Positions 49,069 to 57,751 of a DNA stretch of 64,000 nucleotides are shown here, one piece after another (positions within the stretch are counted from its first letter, which is position 1; every line of letters begins with the position of its first letter). The DNA lies in assembly GCF_046233715.1 (NCBI RefSeq), contig NZ_JBJNRJ010000014.1:1-64000 (forward strand), written 5' to 3'. The stretch is from Trujillonella humicola (lineage in GTDB: Bacteria > Actinomycetota > Actinomycetes > Mycobacteriales > Geodermatophilaceae). The translations under genes and the position numbers were made by a program. The notes beneath the pieces were generated by a model, which saw nothing but the letters and a program-made list of their open reading frames with translations, searched no databases and was not told the DNA's origin.

Positions 49069-49725
49069 GTGTCGCTGTTCCGTCTGGATGCCAGCATCCG
49101 GGTCGAGGGGTCGGCCAGCCGCGAGATCGCGGACATCGTCGAGGCCGGCTGGCGGGCGGGGGACCCGTCGGCTCCCGTGGTCCGCCGCCACCTCGGCACC
49201 GAGCCCCTCCCGGCCGGCGCCTGGGGAGCGGCCGTCGCCGGCTCCGGGCTCCTCCCCGCCGACCGCGATCCGGAGCAGGCCGAGGCCCTGGCCCTCGCCG
49301 CCACGCTCACCGACGAGCTGCTCGACGCCGAGGCGCTGCTGTTCGCCGTCCCGCTGTACAACTTCGGCGTCTCCCAGCACCTCAAGACCTGGGTGGACCT
49401 GGTGCTGACCGACCCGCGGATGGCACCGGGCGGGGAGTCGCCGCTGGCCGGCCGGCCGGCCGTCCTCGTCACCGTTCGCGGGGGCAGCTACTCCGCGGGG
49501 ACGCCGCGCGAGGGCTGGGACCACGCCACCGGGTGGATGCGCCGGATCCTCGGCGACGTCTGGCAGCTGGACCTGCGCGTGGTCGAGCGGGAGTTCACCC
49601 TCGTCGGCGTCAACCCGGCCCTCGACGCCTTCACCGACCTCGCCGCGGAGCTGAAGGAGGCCGCCGAGCGCGAGGCCACCGCGCACGGCCCGCACCTGCG
49701 GGTGGCCCGGCCGGCCGCCGCCTGA
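49069..49725 (+). CDS. azoR: FMN-dependent NADH-azoreductase / quinone reductase
   Basis: A 218-residue flavodoxin-fold enzyme: LFRLDASIRVEGSASREIAD (phosphate-binding loop), AEALLFAVPLYNFGVSQHLKTWVD and RGGSYSAGTPREGWDHA. It reduces quinones or azo compounds by two electrons. GTG at 49069 follows TGAGGAG. Regulated presumably by the adjacent HxlR protein in response to electrophiles. It ends seven bases from the convergent phosphatase gene. Confidence 0.93.
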   Translation: MSLFRLDASIRVEGSASREIADIVEAGWRAGDPSAPVVRRHLGTEPLPAGAWGAAVAGSGLLPADRDPEQAEALALAATLTDELLDAEALLFAVPLYNFGVSQHLKTWVDLVLTDPRMAPGGESPLAGRPAVLVTVRGGSYSAGTPREGWDHATGWMRRILGDVWQLDLRVVEREFTLVGVNPALDAFTDLAAELKEAAEREATAHGPHLRVARPAAA

Positions 49726-49732
49726 TCCCCGG

Positions 49733-52327
49733 TCACGGCGTCGCCGGGTCGTCCGGGACGGCGTCGGGCACGCGGTTGGGGCCGGCCTCGGGTGGGCGGG
49801 GCCGGCCCTGCGGGTGCAGCCGGACGGCGACGATCGCGACGTCGTCCTCGGGTCGGCCGTCGACCAGCCGCTCGACCACCTCGTCCAGCAGCTGCTCGAG
49901 CGGCAGGGCCGCCAGCTCGGCGAGCGTCTCCCGCAGCCGCAGGACACCGGCGTCGAGGTCGGCGTCGCGCCGCTCGACCAGCCCGTCGGTGAACAGCAGC
50001 ACGGTCGCGCCGCGGTCGAGCGTGACCACCGACTCCTGGCGCACCGTCCCGGGGTCGACGCCGAGCATGAGGTCGCCGTGCCAGGAGGCGAGGTCCGCGA
50101 CGCTGCCGTCGGGCTGCACGACCAGCGGCGGCAGGTGCCCGGCGTTGGCCCAGCGCAACCGGGTCAGGCCCCGGGCGCGCTCGTCGTCGCTCTGCTCCAG
50201 CCGGGCGACGGCGGCGGTCGCGAGCACCTCGGTGCCGAGCACCGCCATCGACGCGTCGAGCCCGCGCAGCACCTCGGCGGGGGCCGCGTCGCTGTAGGTG
50301 GCGATCCCGCGCAGCAGCCCGCGCAGGTGACCCATGGCGGCCGCCGCCTCGGTGTCGTGCCCGACCACGTCGCCGATCACGAGCATCGTCGCCCCGCACG
50401 GCTGCAGGAACGCGTCGTACCAGTCCCCGCCGACCCGGGCGGCCTCCGCGGCCGGCAGGTACCGGACGGCGACCTCGGCGTGGTCGGGCTCGGGCGGCTC
50501 GGTGAGCAGGCTGCGCTGCAGCCCCTCGGCGAGCTGCTGCTGCTGGCGGTAGAGGCGGGCGTTGTCCAGGGCGAGCCCGGCGCGGTCGGCGACGTCCTGC
50601 GCGGTGGACAGGTCCTCCTGCCGCGGCGTCCAGCCCCGGCGGTAGAACAGGGTGAGGACGCCGAGCGTCCGGCCGCGGGCGCGCAGCGGGAGCGCCACGC
50701 CGCCCTCGGGGCCGAGCAGGTCCAGGGTGTCGTGCGCCTCGCCGGGCGGGAGCAGCGCCAGCACCTCGCGGCAGCTCGCGTGCACGGGGTCCCCGGAGAG
50801 CAGCGCGCGGCCCACCGGCCCGGTCGCCGGCATGGCGTCCAGCCGCGCCGCGGCGTACCGGGCGACCAGCGGTCGCTGGGCCGGGTCGGTGTGCCAGTGG
50901 CCGACGTCCCGGGCGCGGCCGTCGTCGTCCACCAGCGAGACGATGCACCAGTCGGCCAGCGCCGGGACGACGAGCCGGGGCAGGCGCGCGGTGGCGGCCT
51001 GGGCGTCGAGCGTGCCCGCGAGCTCGGCGCCGACCTGGGCGAGCAGCGCCAGCCGCTGCGCCGCGCGTTCGGCCCGGTCCTGCACCCGCCGGCGCTCGGT
51101 CACCTCGACGAAGTACACCGACAACCCCTCCGGGCTCGGCCAGGCGCGCACCTCGTACCAGCCGTCCAGCGGCGGGGGGTAGTGGGCGTCGAAGGCCGCC
51201 GGGCGCCCGGTGCGGACGGCGGCGCGGTACTGCTCCTCGAAGACGCTGTTGACCGCGCCCGGGAAGGCGTCCCACAGCAGCTCGCCGAGCAGCTCGTCCC
51301 GGGAGTGCCCGAGCAGCCGCTCGGCCTCGGTGTTGACGTGGGTGAAGCGCCAGTCGCGGTCCAGCGAGTAGAAGCCGGCGGGCATGGCCTCCAGGACCCG
51401 GCTGACCCGCACGTCCTGGGCGCGCAGGTCGGTCGTGTCGTACGCGGCGCCGAGGAAGCGGACGGGCGTGCCGTCGGCGTCGGCGACCGCGCGGCCGCGT
51501 GCCTGCACCCAGCGGGTCTCGTCCCCGGGCAGCACCACCCGGTACTCCGACTCGAACTCGCCGCAGGTCTCGATCGCGGCCTGCAGCGACTCCGACACCC
51601 GGGGGAGGTCGGCGGGGTGGACCCGGGCGTTGAACGCGTCGATGGTGGCGTCGAACTCCTCGGGCCGGTAGCCGAACATGGCCAGGAGCCGCTCGTCCCA
51701 GACCAGCTCACCCGTGCGCAGGTCCCAGTCGAAGGCGCCGACGCCGCCGGCGTCGACGGCCAGCCGCCAGCTGACCCGGACCCGCTCGTACTCGCGGACC
51801 AGCGCGGCGAGCTCCAGCTCCGTGGCGGCCGAGGCGGCCAGCTGCACGAGGAGCCCGGTGTCGGCATCGGTCCACTCCCGGGGGGCGGGGTCGAAGACGC
51901 ACAGCGTGCCGACCGGGGAGCCGTCGGCCCCGGTGATCGGCGCCCCGAGGTAGGCGCCGATGCCCGTGGCCCGGTGCAGGGCGCGCACCCGGTCGTCGGC
52001 CGCGGCGTCCGGCACGGCGAGCGGAACGCCGTCGGCCACGGCGAGGCCGCAGAACGACTCCTCGACCGGCACCTCGCTGCCCACGGCCGCGTCCCCGGCG
52101 CCGCCGGCGACGACGAGCACGTCGTCGATCAGCGAGACCTGCGCCGAGCGGGTACCCAGCAGGCGGGCGGCGAGCTCGGAGATCCGGTCGAGCGCGGGAG
52201 CGCCGGGCTCGGCGGGACGCAGCCGCGAGGCGGCCCGGACGCGCGACGGGTCGGACCGGAGCGCGTCCGCCGCCCGGGAGGTCGCCGGTCCCTCGTCTCC
52301 TGCGCCGAGCCGCGCTGCGTCGTGCAC
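49733..52327 (-). CDS. GAF-PAS-PAS-GAF-SpoIIE serine phosphatase
   Basis: An 864-residue multi-sensor phosphatase. GAF (about 40-180, including VEESFCGLAVADG and GAYLGAPITGADGSPVGTLCVF), PAS (about 185-300), PAS (about 305-415, LDRDWRFTHVNTEAERLLGH), second GAF (about 425-590), and a PP2C/SpoIIE domain (about 615-840) with GGDWYDAF, VIGDVVGHDTEAAAAM and LLFTDGLVERR. GTG start at 52327; no clear Shine-Dalgarno. No sigma factor, STAS or kinase gene adjoins it, so its target is elsewhere. Confidence 0.9.
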   Translation of the reverse strand: MHDAARLGAGDEGPATSRAADALRSDPSRVRAASRLRPAEPGAPALDRISELAARLLGTRSAQVSLIDDVLVVAGGAGDAAVGSEVPVEESFCGLAVADGVPLAVPDAAADDRVRALHRATGIGAYLGAPITGADGSPVGTLCVFDPAPREWTDADTGLLVQLAASAATELELAALVREYERVRVSWRLAVDAGGVGAFDWDLRTGELVWDERLLAMFGYRPEEFDATIDAFNARVHPADLPRVSESLQAAIETCGEFESEYRVVLPGDETRWVQARGRAVADADGTPVRFLGAAYDTTDLRAQDVRVSRVLEAMPAGFYSLDRDWRFTHVNTEAERLLGHSRDELLGELLWDAFPGAVNSVFEEQYRAAVRTGRPAAFDAHYPPPLDGWYEVRAWPSPEGLSVYFVEVTERRRVQDRAERAAQRLALLAQVGAELAGTLDAQAATARLPRLVVPALADWCIVSLVDDDGRARDVGHWHTDPAQRPLVARYAAARLDAMPATGPVGRALLSGDPVHASCREVLALLPPGEAHDTLDLLGPEGGVALPLRARGRTLGVLTLFYRRGWTPRQEDLSTAQDVADRAGLALDNARLYRQQQQLAEGLQRSLLTEPPEPDHAEVAVRYLPAAEAARVGGDWYDAFLQPCGATMLVIGDVVGHDTEAAAAMGHLRGLLRGIATYSDAAPAEVLRGLDASMAVLGTEVLATAAVARLEQSDDERARGLTRLRWANAGHLPPLVVQPDGSVADLASWHGDLMLGVDPGTVRQESVVTLDRGATVLLFTDGLVERRDADLDAGVLRLRETLAELAALPLEQLLDEVVERLVDGRPEDDVAIVAVRLHPQGRPRPPEAGPNRVPDAVPDDPATP

Positions 52328-52480
52328 GGTGCTCCTCTGCCCTCGCGGGCACGTGTCGGCGCCGGCGGACGTCTGCTCAACCCCCGGTGTCCACGTTATG
52401 GCACGAGGCCTCCGCGGTGGGCAACGATCCTGACAGAAAGGTCACAGGAGAACACGCAAGGTGACGACCCGGCGGTCCGA

Positions 52481-53248
52481 TCAGCTGCGGCGGGCGACCT
52501 CGTCGGCCGGCACGACCAGCGTGAGGGCCGTCCCGCCGTCGTGCTCCACGTGCAGCCCGGCCCGCCGCAGCAGTGCCCGCAACCGGACCACGTCGGCCGG
52601 CTCGGCCGAGGTGGTGGACAGCAACCGCGCCACCCGGCCCTTGTGCGCCTTGTTGAAGTGGCTGACCACCGAGCGGGACCCGTCGGGACGCTCGCTGAGG
52701 ACGTCGACGGTGACCGCGCCCGGTACCGGCGCCAGCGCCTGGTAGGACCCGCTGCGCAGGTCGACGATGAGCTCGCCGGACGCGGCCAGCACCGGGCCGA
52801 GGACCGGCTTCCACAGCGTGCGCAGGGTCGGCAGCCCGGGCAGCACCGTGCCGGCCGAGAGCCGGTAGGCGGGAATGGCGTCGGTGCCGCGGACCAGCCC
52901 GAACAGCGCGGAACCGACCGCGAGCCGGCGGTCGGCGCGGGCCCGCTGGGCACGGGTCAGCGACCGGACGTCGAGCGCGTCGTAGAGGACGCCGGTGTAG
53001 CGCTCGAGCGCGGGCAGCGTGGGCGCCGTCCGCAGGGCGCCGTTGCGGGCCGCCTCCGCTGCCTGCCGCTCCGACAGCCCGAGCACCTCGCGGGCCAGCA
53101 CCGGGTCGGCGGCCAGGTCGACCAGCGCGTCGACCAGCCGCTCGCGCACCGGCGTCAGCTCGGGCGCCGCCAGCGCGGCCAGGTCGAGCGGGGCGCCGTC
53201 CCCGCCGGGGTGCTTGGTCTCCGACGGCGGCAGCAGTACGAGGACCAC
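52481..53248 (-). CDS. yaaA: YaaA-family peroxide stress protein
   Basis: A 255-residue member of the YaaA/DUF328 family, which limits iron-driven DNA damage under hydrogen peroxide. Hallmarks: LLPPSETKHPG at the N terminus, the Tyr-rich core RYTGVLYDALD, and SHFNKAHKGRVARLL near the C terminus. GTG at 53248 follows GGGGAGGAC. It lies downstream of the photoproduct lyase-like gene on the same strand but behind a hairpin, so may be separately transcribed. Confidence 0.9.
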   Translation of the reverse strand: MVLVLLPPSETKHPGGDGAPLDLAALAAPELTPVRERLVDALVDLAADPVLAREVLGLSERQAAEAARNGALRTAPTLPALERYTGVLYDALDVRSLTRAQRARADRRLAVGSALFGLVRGTDAIPAYRLSAGTVLPGLPTLRTLWKPVLGPVLAASGELIVDLRSGSYQALAPVPGAVTVDVLSERPDGSRSVVSHFNKAHKGRVARLLSTTSAEPADVVRLRALLRRAGLHVEHDGGTALTLVVPADEVARRS

Positions 53249-53308
53249 GTCCTCCCCATCCTTCGCAAGCTCAGGGCGGACCCCTGGACGCGGCCTCTCA
53301 CGCTACGT

Positions 53309-53336
53309 GACCACCGACGTGGCCACTCCGGTGGTC
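53309..53336 (-). terminator. Hairpin after the photoproduct lyase-like gene
   Basis: GACCACCG (53309-53316) and CGGTGGTC (53329-53336) flank ACGTGGCCACTC, and the stem includes the stop codon of the lyase-like gene. Its core GTGGCCAC also centres the two palindromes in cheA. Confidence 0.5.
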
Positions 53337-54426
53337 AGGTCCAGTAGAGGAGGCGGGCGCCGGGCAGCCGGGCGGGCAGTGCGCGCTCGAACCAGGTGCG
53401 CAGCTCGGCCATCGTGTCCTTCGGGTACACGTGCTTGACCGAGCCGTACTTCCCCCGCTTGGTGCTGCGCCGCTGCTCGTCCATCTCCAGCCGGGTCCGG
53501 GGGTACCAGTCGAGCAGCGTCGCCTTCGAGCCGGGCGTGAATCGGTGGGTGATGCACTCGACGGTGAGGTCGGCGCCGGCCGGCAGGACCTCCGCCACCG
53601 CGTCGAGCAGGGCGCCGTACTCCTCGCGCCAGCCCTCCACCGGCATGATCGGCGCGATGGTGAGCCCGACCGGGAACCCGGCCGCGGCCACCGCCGACAG
53701 GGCGTGCAGCCGGGCGGGCACCTTCGCCGTCGCGCCCTCGAAGCGGCGGTCGACCGTGGCCGCGTTGACCGAGAAGCGCAGCCGGGTGCGGCCGCCGTGG
53801 GGCAGGCCGAGCAGGCCGGCCACGTCGTCGAACTTGGTGGTGGCGCGCAGCTGTACGGGGCCGGGCCACCGGTGGGTGCCGACGTGCTCGACCATCCGCG
53901 CCAGGCCGCCGGTCAGGTGCTCGATCGCGAGGGGGTCGGTGTAGCAGGAGGCCTCGAACGTCGTCCCCTCGGCGCCGCGGCCGGCGGTGCCGGAGGTGAC
54001 GGCGCCGCGCCCGACGTACTCGTCGAGCCCCTCCAGGACCTCGTCGAGGTCGGCCCACACCCGGGTGATCGGGGGACCGGACAGGGAGCCGGCCAGGTAG
54101 CAGTACTGGCAGTGCGCCGGGCAGCCCTCGGCCAGGTCGAGCCGGAAGTCCGCCGACGGCGGGATGGGCTGCAGCTGGCGCTTGGACGGCGGGGGCACGA
54201 CGAGGGCCAGCGTGTCCTTCGCGGCCATGAACGCGGCGCGGTCGTCGTCCCCGCGCAGGTTCGGCAGCCGGTCCCCGCGCAGCAGCTCGATCGCGTCGAT
54301 GCCGGCCGCCTCGAGCCGCGCGAGGACGCGCTGCCCGTGCGGCCGCTCGGCGGCCGAGCGGGTGACGAGGACCCGCCTGGGGGTCCAGAGTCGGGAGGGG
54401 GCGGGGGCGAGCACCGGCGCGGTCAT
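53335..54426 (-). CDS. Spore photoproduct lyase-like radical SAM protein
   Basis: A 363-residue radical SAM enzyme. The 4Fe-4S motif is CPAHCQYCYLAGS (C-x3-C-x2-C), followed by FEASCYTDPLAIEHL, LRFSVNAATVDRRFEG and APIMPVEGWREEY, as in SplB and its homologues in non-endospore formers. SplB repairs UV spore photoproduct; here the role is likely but unproven DNA photolesion repair. The ATG at 54426 is chosen (a TTGTAC -10 candidate six bases upstream); GTG 54441 would add five residues. Adjacent to exonuclease III and YaaA genes, a DNA-damage neighbourhood. Confidence 0.88.
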   Translation of the reverse strand: MTAPVLAPAPSRLWTPRRVLVTRSAAERPHGQRVLARLEAAGIDAIELLRGDRLPNLRGDDDRAAFMAAKDTLALVVPPPSKRQLQPIPPSADFRLDLAEGCPAHCQYCYLAGSLSGPPITRVWADLDEVLEGLDEYVGRGAVTSGTAGRGAEGTTFEASCYTDPLAIEHLTGGLARMVEHVGTHRWPGPVQLRATTKFDDVAGLLGLPHGGRTRLRFSVNAATVDRRFEGATAKVPARLHALSAVAAAGFPVGLTIAPIMPVEGWREEYGALLDAVAEVLPAGADLTVECITHRFTPGSKATLLDWYPRTRLEMDEQRRSTKRGKYGSVKHVYPKDTMAELRTWFERALPARLPGARLLYWT

Positions 54427-54468
54427 CGACCGGTACAACACCGCGCGGGGCCCGGGCCGGCCCGCGGC

Positions 54469-55269
54469 TCAGGTGAGCTCGACCACCACCGGCGCGTGGT
54501 CGCTGGCGCCCTTGCCCTTGCGCTCCTCGCGGTCGATGCGCGCGCCCGACACCCGCCGGGCCAGCGCGGGGGAGCCGAGCACGAAGTCGATCCGCATGCC
54601 CTCGCGGCGGGGGAAGCGCAGCTGGGTGTAGTCCCAGTACGTGTAGACGCCGGGACCCGGGGTGTACGGCCGGACGACGTCGGCGTAGCCGGCCTCGACC
54701 ACGGCCCGGAACGCCTCCCGCTCGGGCGGTGAGACGTGGGTGGAGGAGCTGAAGACCGACATGTCCCACACGTCGTCGTCCTGCGGGGCGATGTTCCAGT
54801 CCCCGACCAGGGCGATCTGCGCGTCGGCGTCGTCGCCCAGCCAGCCACCGGCCGAGACGCGCAGCGCCTCCAGCCAGGCCAGCTTGTAGTCCAGGTGCGG
54901 GTCGCCCAGCTGGCGGCCGTTGGGCACGTACAGGCTCCAGACGCGCACCCCGCCGCAGGTGGCGCCCAGGGCCCGCGCCTCGGGCGCGGGGTCGACCCCC
55001 TCCTTGGCCGCCCACGACGGCATTCCGGGGAAGCCGACCTGCACGTCGGTCAGGCCCACCCGGGACAGGACGGCGACGCCGTTCCACTGCGAGTGCCCCA
55101 CGTGGGCGGTCTCGTAGCCGAGCTCGCGGAAGCGCTCCTCGGGGAACTGGTCGTCGCGGCACTTCGTCTCCTGGAGGGCCAGGACGTCGACGTCCGAGCG
55201 CTGCAGCCAGGCGACCACCCGGTCGACGCGGGAGCGGATCGAGTTGACGTTCCAGGTGGCCAGCCGCAC
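54469..55269 (-). CDS. xthA: Exodeoxyribonuclease III
   Basis: A 266-residue AP endonuclease/3'-5' exonuclease. Motifs: ATWNVNSIRSR, LALQETKCRDDQFPEE (metal Glu), YVPNGR, VGDWNIAPQDDDVWD, RIDFVLGS and the catalytic GASDHAPVVVEL. It works in base excision repair. GTG at 55269 is preceded by TAAGCT and eight bases with no Shine-Dalgarno, a leaderless pattern. Confidence 0.95.
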   Translation of the reverse strand: MRLATWNVNSIRSRVDRVVAWLQRSDVDVLALQETKCRDDQFPEERFRELGYETAHVGHSQWNGVAVLSRVGLTDVQVGFPGMPSWAAKEGVDPAPEARALGATCGGVRVWSLYVPNGRQLGDPHLDYKLAWLEALRVSAGGWLGDDADAQIALVGDWNIAPQDDDVWDMSVFSSSTHVSPPEREAFRAVVEAGYADVVRPYTPGPGVYTYWDYTQLRFPRREGMRIDFVLGSPALARRVSGARIDREERKGKGASDHAPVVVELT

Positions 55270-55394
55270 GACTGCCGAGCTTACGGAAGCCGACGGTGGG
55301 GGTAACCACACCGGGCCGGACGTCGGCAGGACCCCGGTGACCTCGACGGATGGGACCATGGCGGGATGAGCGACTGGCCCGTGGGAGCGCGTGG

Positions 55395-57005
55395 GTGACC
55401 GACGCCGACGACGCGACCCGACCGATCGGGTCCCCGCGAGCCGGGCTGCCGCCCGTTCCCGGCGCTCCCCGGTCGACGGGCCGCCGGGGCTCGACGTCCG
55501 CGACCGGCGCGGGGTCGCGGCGCCCCCGGCCCTTCGCCGCCGTCCTGGCCTGGACGGTCGCCAACACCGTCGTCCCCGGCACCGCCTTCCTGGCTGCCGG
55601 GCGGCGGCGCCTGGGTGCCGCGGTGCTCGCCGTCTTCCTGCTGCTCGTGGGCGCCGCTGCCTGGCTGGCGACGCGGGGGCAGCGCACGGCGCTGCGGATC
55701 GCCGTGGACACCGTCCAGCTGCGCTGGCTGCTCGCCGGCGTCGTCGTCGTGGCGGTGCTGTGGGTGGCCGTGGTGGTGTTCGGCTACCGCACGCTGATGC
55801 CCCGCCCGGCCTCGCGCGGCCGGCACGCCGTCGGAGCACTGCTGGTCGCCGCGCTCGTCGCCGCGGTGGGCTACCCGGCCTACCTGGTCGGCCAGTTCGC
55901 CGTCGCGCAGACGGGGCTGATCGACGCGGTGTTCGCCGAGGACCGGCAGTCGGCGACCGTCGTCGACGAGCCCGACCCGTTCGGGGACCAGGAGCGGGTC
56001 AACGTCCTCCTCCTCGGCGGGGACGGCGGCGAGGGCCGCGACGGCGTGCGGACCGACACCGTCATCGTGGCCAGCATCGACACCGACACCGGGGACACGG
56101 TGCTGTTCAGCCTGCCCCGCAACCTCGAGGACCTGCCCTTCCCCGAGGACAGCCCGTTGCACGACGTCTACCCCGACGGCTTCGACGCCGGCTCGGAGAG
56201 CGAGAGCCTGCTCAACGCGGTCTACCGCAACGGCCCGGCCGCCTACCCCGACATCCTCGGGCCGACCGACGACCCGGGGGCGGACTTCCTCAAGCTCGGC
56301 GTCGGCGAGGCCCTGGGCCTGGACATCGACTACTACGTGCTGGTCAACCTGGACGGGTTCGCCCGGCTGGTCGACGCGCTCGGCGGCATCACCGTCAACG
56401 TCAACTACTACGTGCCGATCAACGGCGACCCGGGCACCGGAGAGCTGCCCGACGACTACATCGCGCCCGGACCCGACCAGCACATGGACGGCCGGCGCGC
56501 CCTGGACTTCGCCCGCGGACGGTTCGGGCTGACCGACTACGACCGGATGGACCGGCAGCGCTGCACGATCGACGCCATCATCGACGAGGCCGACCCGCTG
56601 ACCCTGCTGCAGGACTACCAGGAGCTGGCCTCGGCGACCCGCGACATCGTGAGCACCGACATCCCGCGCTCCGCCCTGCAGGACTTCGTCGAGCTGGGCG
56701 ACCGGGTCAAGGACGGCGAGGTGACCAGCGTCGTCTTCGACAACACCGTCATCGACCCCGCCTACCCCGACTACGACGCGATGCGGCTGATCGTGCTCGC
56801 CGCGGTGTCGCCGCCGGCCGCGTCCCCGGGTTCGTCCGCACCGTCCACGCCGTCGACGCCGTCCACCCCCGCGGGCACGCCGCCGGCCGCCGGTGAGCAG
56901 CCGGCGGCCGAGCCGATCGCCGAGATCGGGAACGCCTGCGCCTACGACCCGGAGCAGGCCGCCGCAGCGGTGGCCGCCGGGGAACCCCCGAGCAAGGCCG
57001 GCTGA
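55395..57005 (+). CDS. LytR-CpsA-Psr family cell-wall ligase
   Basis: A 536-residue membrane-anchored protein. Three or four N-terminal membrane segments (about residues 45-170) precede an extracytoplasmic LCP domain: NVLLLGGDGGEGRDGVRTDTVIVASID, FSLPRNLEDLPFPE, LVDALGGITVNVNY and ALDFARGRFGLTDYDRMDRQR (the Arg-rich catalytic region). These proteins attach polymers to peptidoglycan. A Ser/Pro/Thr-rich stretch and an Ala-rich end close the chain. GTG 55395 is preferred (GGGAG upstream); ATG 55350 would add 15 residues. Confidence 0.92.
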   Translation: MTDADDATRPIGSPRAGLPPVPGAPRSTGRRGSTSATGAGSRRPRPFAAVLAWTVANTVVPGTAFLAAGRRRLGAAVLAVFLLLVGAAAWLATRGQRTALRIAVDTVQLRWLLAGVVVVAVLWVAVVVFGYRTLMPRPASRGRHAVGALLVAALVAAVGYPAYLVGQFAVAQTGLIDAVFAEDRQSATVVDEPDPFGDQERVNVLLLGGDGGEGRDGVRTDTVIVASIDTDTGDTVLFSLPRNLEDLPFPEDSPLHDVYPDGFDAGSESESLLNAVYRNGPAAYPDILGPTDDPGADFLKLGVGEALGLDIDYYVLVNLDGFARLVDALGGITVNVNYYVPINGDPGTGELPDDYIAPGPDQHMDGRRALDFARGRFGLTDYDRMDRQRCTIDAIIDEADPLTLLQDYQELASATRDIVSTDIPRSALQDFVELGDRVKDGEVTSVVFDNTVIDPAYPDYDAMRLIVLAAVSPPAASPGSSAPSTPSTPSTPAGTPPAAGEQPAAEPIAEIGNACAYDPEQAAAAVAAGEPPSKAG

Positions 57006-57012
57006 CCGGCCC

Positions 57013-57399
57013 TCAGCCGACCTGCATGATCTGGATGAGGTTGCCGCAGGTGTCGTCGAGGACGGCGGTGGTGACCGGCCCCGTGCTGAGGGGCTCCTGG
57101 GTGAAGACGACGCCGAGCTCCTTGAGCCGCGCGGTCTCGGCGTGCACGTCGTCCACCGAGAACGCGTTGAACGGGATGCCGTCGGCCACCAGGGCCTCGG
57201 TGAAGGGACGGACGGCGGGGTGGGCGTCGGGCTCGAGGACGATCTCCACGCCGTCGGGCTGCTCCGGGGAGACGACCGTGAGCCAGCGGTGCTCGCCCAT
57301 CGGGACGTCGTTCTTCTTCCGGAAGCCGAGCACGTCGGTGTAGAAGCGCAGTGCCTTCTCCTGGTCGTCGACGAAGATGCTGGTCAGGCCGATCCGCAC
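57013..57399 (-). CDS. VOC family protein
   Basis: A 128-residue glyoxalase/bleomycin-resistance fold protein: LTSIFVDDQEKALRFYTDVLGFRKKNDVP, WLTVVSPEQPDGVEIVLEP and DDTCGNLIQIMQV. GTG at 57399 follows GGAGGAACC and lies 16 bases inside the 3' end of the ArsR gene, so the two are co-translated. Confidence 0.93.
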   Translation of the reverse strand: MRIGLTSIFVDDQEKALRFYTDVLGFRKKNDVPMGEHRWLTVVSPEQPDGVEIVLEPDAHPAVRPFTEALVADGIPFNAFSVDDVHAETARLKELGVVFTQEPLSTGPVTTAVLDDTCGNLIQIMQVG

Positions 57400-57707
57400 G
57401 GGGGTTCCTCCGAGGAGTCCGGGCCGGCCGGGGGGAGGGGCCAGCGCTCGACGATGGTGCGCAGCGGCGTCGTGTCGAGGTCGTGGAACCGGTACCGGCC
57501 CTCGCGGCGGCTGTGCACCAGGCCTGCGGCCTCGAGGACCTCCAGGTGCTGCGACACGGCCTGCCGCGACGAGCCCACCCCGTGCCGGGTCAGCAGCCGG
57601 GTGCACAGCTCGAACAGCGTCTGGCCGCTCCGCTCCTGCAGTTCGTCGAGGATCGCGCGCCGGGTGGGGTCCGCGAGGGCCCGGTACACGTCGTGCACGT
57701 CGCCCAC
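57384..57707 (-). CDS. ArsR-family transcriptional regulator
   Basis: A 107-residue winged-helix repressor: YRALADPTRRAILDEL, TRHGVGSSRQAVSQHLEVLEAAGLVHSRREGRYRFH, typical of the ArsR/SdpR subgroup paired with VOC or AHSA1 proteins. No metal-binding CxC is present, so it is probably not a metal sensor. GTG at 57707 with TATCGT six bases upstream (leaderless pattern). Confidence 0.93.
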   Translation of the reverse strand: MGDVHDVYRALADPTRRAILDELQERSGQTLFELCTRLLTRHGVGSSRQAVSQHLEVLEAAGLVHSRREGRYRFHDLDTTPLRTIVERWPLPPAGPDSSEEPPCGSA

Positions 57708-57751
57708 GACGAGACGATACGCAAGCAGCTACTTGCCTGACAAGGCCCCGG

